Positions 5,012 through 9,780 of a stretch of DNA of 9,780 bases are shown here, one piece after another; positions within the stretch are counted from its first letter, which is position 1, and every line of letters begins with the position of its first letter. Location: assembly GCA_947623215.1 (NCBI GenBank), contig CANQGN010000046.1, positions 1-9,780 on the forward strand. Direction: 5' to 3'. The stretch comes from an uncultured Clostridia bacterium. Lineage in GTDB: Bacteria; Bacillota; Clostridia; Oscillospirales; Acutalibacteraceae. The notes beneath the pieces are model-generated. The model made no database searches. It was given only the letters and a program-made list of their open reading frames with translations, and was not told the origin of the DNA. The translations under genes were made by a program, and so were the position numbers.

Positions 5012-6679
5012 ATGCAGACAACCGATTTTGCCAAGCTGGCCGATTTGCTCTTTCCCGCGCCGCTGCCCGCCCCGCAGGAGTGGGAGGAGCGCTTTCCCCC
5101 CCGGGATTTGCCGGAGGGGGCGCGGGTCACCCGCTTTGCCCCCAGCCCCACGGGGCACATGCACCTGGGCAACCTGTTTTCGGCCTTTATGAGCGAGCGA
5201 ACGGCCCACGCTACCGGCGGGCGCTTTTTGGTGCGAATAGAAGATACCGACCGCAAGCGAGAGGTGGCCGACGGCGTGGCCGCCATTTTGCAGGACTTAG
5301 CGGGCTTTGGCTTTACGGTAGACGAAGGCGTGGTGGCCGCCGACCGCCAAACGGGCGACTACGGCCCCTATTTTCAGCGGGCCCGCAAAGCAATTTACCA
5401 CACCTACGCCCGCGAGCTGGTGCTGGCGGGGCTGGCCTACCCCTGCTTTTGCAGCGAAGGGGAGCTCGCCGCCCTGCGCGCCCGGCAGGAGGAACAAAAA
5501 ATCACCCCCGGCTACTACGGCCGGTACGCCGCCTGCCGCACGCTGACGCTTGACGAAATAGAAGCCCGGCTGCACACCGGCGACCCTTACGTGCTGCGGC
5601 TGCGCTCGCCCGGGCGGGAAGACGGCCGGGTAACGCTGGACGATTTGGTAAAAGGCAAAATGGAGCTGCCTGAAAATGTGCAGGATGTGGTGCTGCTGAA
5701 ATCCGACGGGATTCCCACCTACCACTTTGCCCACGCGGTAGACGACCATTTCATGCGGGTAACCCACGTGGTGCGGGGGGACGAATGGATTGCCTCTGCC
5801 CCCATTCATTTGCAGCTTTTTCGGGTGCTGGGCTTTAAGCCCCCCAAATACGCCCACATTGCCCCGCTGATGAAAGAAGAAAACGGCGGAAAGCGCAAGC
5901 TCTCCAAACGCAAAGACCCGGAGGCGGCGGTGAGCTATTACTTTGAGCAGGGTTACCCCGCCGCCTCGGTGCGGGAGTATTTGCTAACCATCGCCAACTC
6001 CAATTTTGAGGAATGGCGGCGGGCCAACCCCAACGCCCCCCAAAGCGACTTCCCCTTTAACCTCAAAAAAATGTCGCCCTCCGGCGCACTGGTGGATTTG
6101 GCCAAGTTTCAGGACGTGAGCAAAAACGTGATTGCCCGCCTGTCGGCGGAGGAGGTAACCGAGGCGGCCCTACAGTGGGCGAAGCGTTACCGCCCCGCCC
6201 TTTACGAGCGGCTGAGCGCCGACGTTGCCTTTACCCGGGGCGTTTTTGCCATTGACCGGGGAGGCGCCAAGCCCCGCAAAGACCTGGCTTGCTTTAGCGA
6301 GGTAGAGGACTACACCGCCTACTTTTTTGCCCCGCCGCGCGAGTATGACTGGCCGCAAAATCTGCCCCCCGCCGAGGCCGCGCGGGTGCTGCGGGCCTAC
6401 CTGCCGGTTTATGACGAAGCGGCAGAAAAAGAGGGCTGGTTTGCCGCCATGCGGGGGCTTTGCCCGGCCTTAGACTACAGCCCGGACGTAAAAACCTACA
6501 AACAAAACCCCGCCGCCTACCGCGGCCACGTGGGAGACGTGAGCACCGCCGTGCGGGTGGGTGTGACGGGTCGGCGCAACACGCCGGATTTATACGCCAT
6601 TATGCGGCTGCTGGGCGGGGAAGAATGCCGCCGGCGACTGAACGCCGCGCTGCTCGCCCTCTCCGGCGAAGCACTTTAA
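5012..6679 (+). CDS. gltX: Glutamate-tRNA ligase (GluRS), long clostridial form
   Basis: This class I synthetase attaches glutamate to tRNA-Glu with ATP in the cytoplasm. The 555-residue protein has the class I signature RFAPSPTGHMHLGN (41-54, the HIGH equivalent), RIEDTDR (75-81), C145 and C147 with C175 as a likely zinc knuckle, DDLVKG (210-215), DGIPTYHFAHAVDDHFM (232-248), HVVRGDEW (252-259) and the KMSKS equivalent RKLSKRK (295-301). The anticodon-binding part follows from about 360. The signature usually starts within the first dozen residues, so an N-terminal extension of about 35 residues is present; total length exceeds the usual 470-500. The ATG at 5012 was chosen because AGGAG (5001-5005) lies 6 bases upstream. 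glnS follows after 26 bases. Whether it also charges tRNA-Gln cannot be read here, but the neighbouring GlnRS makes that unnecessary. Confidence 0.96.
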   Translation: MQTTDFAKLADLLFPAPLPAPQEWEERFPPRDLPEGARVTRFAPSPTGHMHLGNLFSAFMSERTAHATGGRFLVRIEDTDRKREVADGVAAILQDLAGFGFTVDEGVVAADRQTGDYGPYFQRARKAIYHTYARELVLAGLAYPCFCSEGELAALRARQEEQKITPGYYGRYAACRTLTLDEIEARLHTGDPYVLRLRSPGREDGRVTLDDLVKGKMELPENVQDVVLLKSDGIPTYHFAHAVDDHFMRVTHVVRGDEWIASAPIHLQLFRVLGFKPPKYAHIAPLMKEENGGKRKLSKRKDPEAAVSYYFEQGYPAASVREYLLTIANSNFEEWRRANPNAPQSDFPFNLKKMSPSGALVDLAKFQDVSKNVIARLSAEEVTEAALQWAKRYRPALYERLSADVAFTRGVFAIDRGGAKPRKDLACFSEVEDYTAYFFAPPREYDWPQNLPPAEAARVLRAYLPVYDEAAEKEGWFAAMRGLCPALDYSPDVKTYKQNPAAYRGHVGDVSTAVRVGVTGRRNTPDLYAIMRLLGGEECRRRLNAALLALSGEAL

Positions 6680-6705
6680 CAAAACAAAGGCAGGGAACAA
6701 AAAGA

Positions 6706-8373
6706 ATGGAACCGACCAACGCTCTCCCTTCAAACTTTATACACGATTTTATTGACGAAGATTTGGCCGCCGGGGTGTATGACCGGGTGCAAACCCGTTT
6801 TCCGCCGGAGCCGAACGGCTATTTGCACATCGGCCACGCCAAGGCCATTTGCATTAACTTCGGCACGGCCGAAAAATACGGCGGGGTTTGCAATTTGCGG
6901 CTGGACGATACCAACCCCGTAAAAGAAGACGTAGAATACGTGGAGGCCATTTTAGAGGACATTCGCTGGCTGGGCTTTCACTGGGACCATATTTATTACG
7001 CTTCGGACTATTTTGACTATATTTACGAGTGCGCCTGCAAGCTGATAGACATGGGCAAGGCCTACGTGTGCGATTTGTCGCCCGACGAAATGCGGGAGTA
7101 CCGCGGCACCCTGACCGAGCCGGGGCGCGAAAGCCCCTACCGCAACCGCACGGTAGAAGAAAACCGCGACCTCTTTCGCCGTATGACGGCGGGGGAGTTT
7201 GAAACGGGTTCCCGCGTGCTGCGGGCGAAAATCGACATGGCCTCCCCCAACCTGAATATGCGCGACCCCGTGCTTTACCGGGTGCTCAAGGCCACCCACC
7301 ACCGCACGGGCGACAAATGGTGCGTGTACCCCATGTACGACTTCGCCCACCCGCTTTCTGACGCCCGCGAGGGGGTTACCCATTCGCTCTGCTCGCTGGA
7401 GTTTGAAAATCACCGCCCGCTTTACGACTGGGCGCTGCAAACCCTCGGTATCAAGAATCCTCCCCGGCAAATCGAGTTTGCCCGCATGAACGTAAACTAC
7501 ACCCTGACGAGCAAACGCAAATGCTTAAAGCTGGTGAACGACGGCATTGTTGCGGGGTGGGACGACCCCCGCATGGCCACCCTGTGCGGCCTGCGCCGCC
7601 GGGGCTACCCGCCCGAGGCCATTCGCGATTTTTGCGAGCGCATCGGCGTGGCCAAGGCCAACTCGGTCATTGACTTTGCCCTGCTGGAGGCCTGCGTGCG
7701 CGACCGGCTGAACCTCACCGCCCCCCGCGCCATGGCGGTGCTGCGGCCGCTCAAAGTAATTGTAGACAATTACCCCGAAGGCCAAACCGAGCAGCTGCCG
7801 GTAGAAATTAACCCCAACGCGCCGGAGCTGGGCAGCGCGCCGGTTACCTTTTCGCGCGAGCTTTATATTGAGCGAGACGATTTTTCGCTCACTCCCCCCA
7901 AAGGCTTTTTCCGCCTCTGCCCGGAACGGGAGGTGCGGCTGAAAGGCGCCTACTTTTTGCGCTACGCGGGGGTAGAAACGGACGATAACGGCAACGTAAC
8001 GGCGGTGCACTGCACCTACGACCCGGCAAGTAAAGGAGGCGAAAGCCCGGACGGCCGCAAGGTAAAGGGCACGCTGCACTGGGTTTCGGCCGCCGCGGCG
8101 GCAGACGCGACCGTGCGGCTGTACGACCGGCTGTTCCAGGTAGAAAATCCCTCTAACGAAACCGAAACGGGCGATTTTACCGCCAACCTGAACCCCAACT
8201 CCGCCGTTACCCTGACCGGCTGCAAAATCGACCGCTCGCTGCTGCCCTTACAGCCGGGCGAGAGCTTTCAGTTTATGCGGCAGGGATATTTTTGCGTAGA
8301 CCCCGACTCGACCGACGACGCGCCCGTTTTGAACCGAACGGTCGCGCTGAAAGACAGTTGGGCGAAAAAATAG
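6706..8373 (+). CDS. glnS: Glutamine-tRNA ligase (GlnRS)
   Basis: Attaches glutamine directly to tRNA-Gln with ATP in the cytoplasm, bypassing the Glu-tRNA-Gln amidotransferase route. At 555 residues it matches the typical bacterial length (E. coli about 554). It has RFPPEPNGYLHIGHAKAI (31-48) with an exact HIGH at 41-44, LDDTNP (66-71), YPMYDFAHPLSD (208-219), the SLEFENHRPLYDW block (230-242), the KMSKS equivalent LTSKRK (267-272), GWDDPRM and GLRRRGY (284-301), and a beta-barrel anticodon domain from about 340 including PPKGFFRLCPEREVRLK (397-413). The KMSKS-like loop has Thr where E. coli has Met. The ATG at 6706 was chosen because family similarity begins there and AGGCAGGG lies about 10 bases upstream; the frame stays open further left only inside gltX. 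It is 26 bases after gltX and 42 before oadG. Confidence 0.98.
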   Translation: MEPTNALPSNFIHDFIDEDLAAGVYDRVQTRFPPEPNGYLHIGHAKAICINFGTAEKYGGVCNLRLDDTNPVKEDVEYVEAILEDIRWLGFHWDHIYYASDYFDYIYECACKLIDMGKAYVCDLSPDEMREYRGTLTEPGRESPYRNRTVEENRDLFRRMTAGEFETGSRVLRAKIDMASPNLNMRDPVLYRVLKATHHRTGDKWCVYPMYDFAHPLSDAREGVTHSLCSLEFENHRPLYDWALQTLGIKNPPRQIEFARMNVNYTLTSKRKCLKLVNDGIVAGWDDPRMATLCGLRRRGYPPEAIRDFCERIGVAKANSVIDFALLEACVRDRLNLTAPRAMAVLRPLKVIVDNYPEGQTEQLPVEINPNAPELGSAPVTFSRELYIERDDFSLTPPKGFFRLCPEREVRLKGAYFLRYAGVETDDNGNVTAVHCTYDPASKGGESPDGRKVKGTLHWVSAAAAADATVRLYDRLFQVENPSNETETGDFTANLNPNSAVTLTGCKIDRSLLPLQPGESFQFMRQGYFCVDPDSTDDAPVLNRTVALKDSWAKK

Positions 8374-8398
8374 CATGGAATCAAAAACCCGCTTGAAC

Positions 8399-8406
8399 AG
8401 GAGGTG
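8399..8406 (+). promoter_or_regulatory. Strong ribosome binding site of oadG
   Basis: AGGAGGTG is a near-perfect Shine-Dalgarno, 9 bases before the ATG at 8416. An in-frame GTG at 8404 overlaps this site and so is unlikely to be the start, which gives a 99-residue protein. Confidence 0.8.
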
Positions 8407-8415
8407 TGCAAAACC

Positions 8416-8715
8416 ATGTTGAACTTCGATATTGGCTTTGAAAACTTTTCTAAAACCGACCCCGGCGTGCTCTTTATTTGCCTTATGGGCGTCGGCACGG
8501 TGTTTGTGGGGCTGATATGCCTCATAGTGGTGTGCAAGCTGTTGGGGCTGTTTTGCGGTAAAGCGCCGGCCCAGCCGCAGCCCGCCGCCCAGCCCGCGCC
8601 CGACCAGCCGGTAGAAAACCGCCAGCAGCTGCTGGCCGCCGTTTCGGCCGCCGTGGCAGAGGAACTCGGCACAGAGGTAGAGGCCATTCGCGTGACCTCG
8701 TTTCGTAAAGTGTAA
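8416..8715 (+). CDS. oadG: Sodium-pump decarboxylase gamma subunit (OadG family)
   Basis: Small membrane subunit that assembles the biotin-dependent, Na+-pumping decarboxylase complex, linking the cytoplasmic alpha/carrier parts to the membrane beta subunit. The 99-residue protein shows the family layout: a short N-terminus, one membrane helix about 17-47 (PGVLFICLMGVGTVFVGLIC and on), a Pro/Ala/Gln linker about 50-67, and a soluble C-terminal patch with LLAAVSAAVAEELG (72-85) and IRVTSFRKV (91-99), typical of OadG. The family is poorly conserved, so the assignment leans on this layout and on the following carrier and beta-subunit genes. It starts 42 bases after glnS and is followed after 21 bases by the carrier gene. 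Confidence 0.88.
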   Translation: MLNFDIGFENFSKTDPGVLFICLMGVGTVFVGLICLIVVCKLLGLFCGKAPAQPQPAAQPAPDQPVENRQQLLAAVSAAVAEELGTEVEAIRVTSFRKV

Positions 8716-8736
8716 TTTGAAAGGGGTAAAACAAAA

Positions 8737-9090
8737 ATGAAACAGTATCGTGTAACGGTAAACGGAACGCAGTATGACATTACGCTGGAGGTAGTAGACC
8801 CGGCCGAGGCCGCCGCGCCCGCCGCAGCCCCCGCTGCCGCGCCCGCGCCTGCCGCCCCTACCGCCCCCGCCGGTGCGGGCGAGCCGGTTTGCGCCCCCAT
8901 GCCGGGCAATATTTTAACCGTAAACGTAAAGGCCGGCGACCGGGTAACCAAGGGGCAGGTGCTCATGGTGCTGGAAGCCATGAAAATGGAAAATGAAAGT
9001 ATGGCCCCGCACGACGGTACCGTGCTGTCGGTGTCGGCTTCGGCGGGCCAGGCGGTAGAAACCGGCGCGGCGCTCTGCCTGTTGGGCTAA
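8737..9090 (+). CDS. Biotin carboxyl carrier protein of the sodium-pump decarboxylase
   Basis: A stand-alone biotin carrier that moves the carboxyl group from the alpha-subunit active site to the membrane beta subunit. Of 117 residues, the first 20 form a small start segment (MKQYRVTVNG-type, as in decarboxylase carriers), 22-48 are an Ala/Pro swinging linker, and 49-117 are a complete biotinyl domain. That domain has APMPGNI (53-59), the biotinylation motif LEAMKMEN (79-86) with biotin-accepting K83, and the closing half GTVLSVSASAGQAVETGAALCLLG. AAGGGG (8721-8726) lies 10 bases before the ATG. It sits between oadG and oadB (gaps 21 and 23 bases), so it belongs to this pump and not to fatty-acid synthesis. 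In some relatives the domain is fused to the alpha subunit; here it is separate. Confidence 0.93.
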   Translation: MKQYRVTVNGTQYDITLEVVDPAEAAAPAAAPAAAPAPAAPTAPAGAGEPVCAPMPGNILTVNVKAGDRVTKGQVLMVLEAMKMENESMAPHDGTVLSVSASAGQAVETGAALCLLG

Positions 9091-9113
9091 CCGGCACGGG
9101 GAGGAAAAAACCG

Positions 9114-9780
9114 ATGGAATCCATACTCAACTTTTTAAAGGATACCGGGTTTTATTTGCTGGCGGGCAACTGGGCGAATATTGCCATGATGATCATCGCC
9201 TTTGTGCTTTGCTACCTTGCCATTGTAAAAAAGTTTGAACCGTTGCTGCTGCTGCCCATTGCCATTGGTATGCTGCTCACCAACCTGCCGGGGGCAGAGA
9301 TGTACCACCCGGAGCTGTTTGCCGGCGGGCATGTGAACTGGGAGCTGTTTGGCGGGGCAAATGTAGTAAGCTCGGCAGACTTAAACGCCGAGTATTTACA
9401 GGCGGGGTACTTTCAGCTGCTGCCCTCGGGCGACGTGGCGCTGGGCCAACAGCTCTTCGGCCACGTAACCGGTATTGCCCTGCAAGACGGCGCCTTGCTG
9501 AACGCCGCCGGCCAGGTGGTAAACCAGGCGGGCGAAGTGCTGGCCCAAAGCGTGAACGTGGTGCTGGACGTAAAAGGCATTGCCGTAACCGACGGCGTGC
9601 TGCTGGCGAGCGGTACCGAGCTTGCCCGCAACGTTTTCTCGGTCAGCGCCGGGCTGCTTGACTACCTGTACCTTGGCGTAAAGCTGGGCATCTATCCGCC
9701 GCTGATCTTCCTAGGCGTCGGCTGCATGACGGACTTCGGCCCGCTCATTGCCAATCCCAAGAGCATCATTCTCGGCGCGG
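9114..9780 (+). CDS. oadB: Sodium-pump decarboxylase beta subunit (OadB family), cut by right edge
   Basis: Integral membrane subunit that releases CO2 from carboxybiotin and exports Na+ in exchange. The first 222 residues are visible with no stop. GGGGAGG (9098-9104) lies 9 bases before the ATG. The N-terminal membrane part (about 21-57) includes KKFEPLLLLPIAIGMLLTN, a strong family marker. Then comes a long loop, about 60-180, and the highly conserved LYLGVKLGIYPPLIFLGVG and MTDFGPLIANPKS (185-217). D207 corresponds to the essential Asp of this region (D203 in Klebsiella OadB, from memory). The loop is longer than in short relatives such as glutaconyl-CoA decarboxylase beta and holds a duplicated motif. 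Substrate is set by the alpha subunit, not visible here: oxaloacetate is likely, but methylmalonyl-CoA or glutaconyl-CoA are possible. Confidence 0.94.
   Translation, partial: MESILNFLKDTGFYLLAGNWANIAMMIIAFVLCYLAIVKKFEPLLLLPIAIGMLLTNLPGAEMYHPELFAGGHVNWELFGGANVVSSADLNAEYLQAGYFQLLPSGDVALGQQLFGHVTGIALQDGALLNAAGQVVNQAGEVLAQSVNVVLDVKGIAVTDGVLLASGTELARNVFSVSAGLLDYLYLGVKLGIYPPLIFLGVGCMTDFGPLIANPKSIILGA
9471..9605 (+). repeat. Duplicated short motif inside the OadB loop
   Basis: GIALQDGALL (residues 120-129) and GIAVTDGVLL (155-164) match at 7 of 10 residues, with hydrophobic-to-hydrophobic changes at two of the other three, at a spacing of 35 residues. Hydrophobic and Gly/Asn/Asp residues alternate between them, which suggests beta-strand repeats in the loop. 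The DNA copies are not identical, so the duplication is old or the likeness is by chance. Confidence 0.35.

Noticed and set aside
4927..5553. Open frame starting with an ATG in the gltX leader
   Set aside because: It has no Shine-Dalgarno, runs into gltX in another frame, and has no Glu- or Gln-rich stretch or early stop that would make it a leader peptide.
6460..6705. N-terminal extension of the glnS frame by 82 codons
   Set aside because: It lies inside gltX in another frame and has no family similarity. Similarity to GlnRS begins right after the ATG at 6706, which has a ribosome site.
8268..8981. Long open frame antisense to glnS end, oadG and the carrier gene
   Set aside because: Its Ala/Gly-rich part mirrors the Ala/Pro linker of the carrier protein. 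It spans three well-supported genes and has no own signals.

Overview
The window looks like a piece of a high-GC chromosome from an anaerobic clostridium, probably of the Oscillospiraceae/Ruminococcaceae type. This is inferred from the gene content: an archaeal-type prolyl-tRNA synthetase, a long GluRS next to a true GlnRS, an ammonia-dependent AsnA, and a biotin-dependent sodium-pump decarboxylase with a separate carrier protein. Shine-Dalgarno sites are strong and the promoters have standard -35/-10 boxes. I see no mobile element, CRISPR array, rRNA or tRNA gene.

Layout. At the left edge is the 3' end of a rightward gene, probably cca (tRNA CCA-adding enzyme). It meets a leftward block head-on at a near-perfect bidirectional hairpin terminator (541-571). 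The leftward block, in transcription order from the right, is asnA (4700-3696), a histidine-phosphatase-family protein (3685-2945), proS (2828-1392, with its own promoter) and a Ser/Pro-rich membrane protein of unknown function (1372-590). A 311-base divergent control region (4701-5011) separates this from a rightward block: gltX (5012-6679), glnS (6706-8373), oadG (8416-8715), a biotin carrier protein (8737-9090) and oadB (from 9114, cut by the right edge). Gaps in the rightward block are 21-42 bases with no terminator seen, so it is probably one operon.

How the genes fit together. Most genes belong to the Asp/Asn/Glu/Gln/Pro side of metabolism and translation: AsnA makes asparagine, GltX, GlnS and ProS charge Glu, Gln and Pro tRNAs, and the probable Cca repairs tRNA 3' ends. 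The oad genes encode parts of a membrane decarboxylase that exports Na+ while decarboxylating an acid such as oxaloacetate (the transamination partner of aspartate). The substrate-specific alpha subunit is not in the window and may lie just to the right.

The least-explained parts are the control region between asnA and gltX (two promoters, a G-quadruplex-type G-run array, and a terminator-like hairpin with eight T's in the gltX leader), the orphan Ser/Pro-rich membrane protein, and a long variable loop in OadB. I found no convincing new multi-gene system; the rest is housekeeping sequence.
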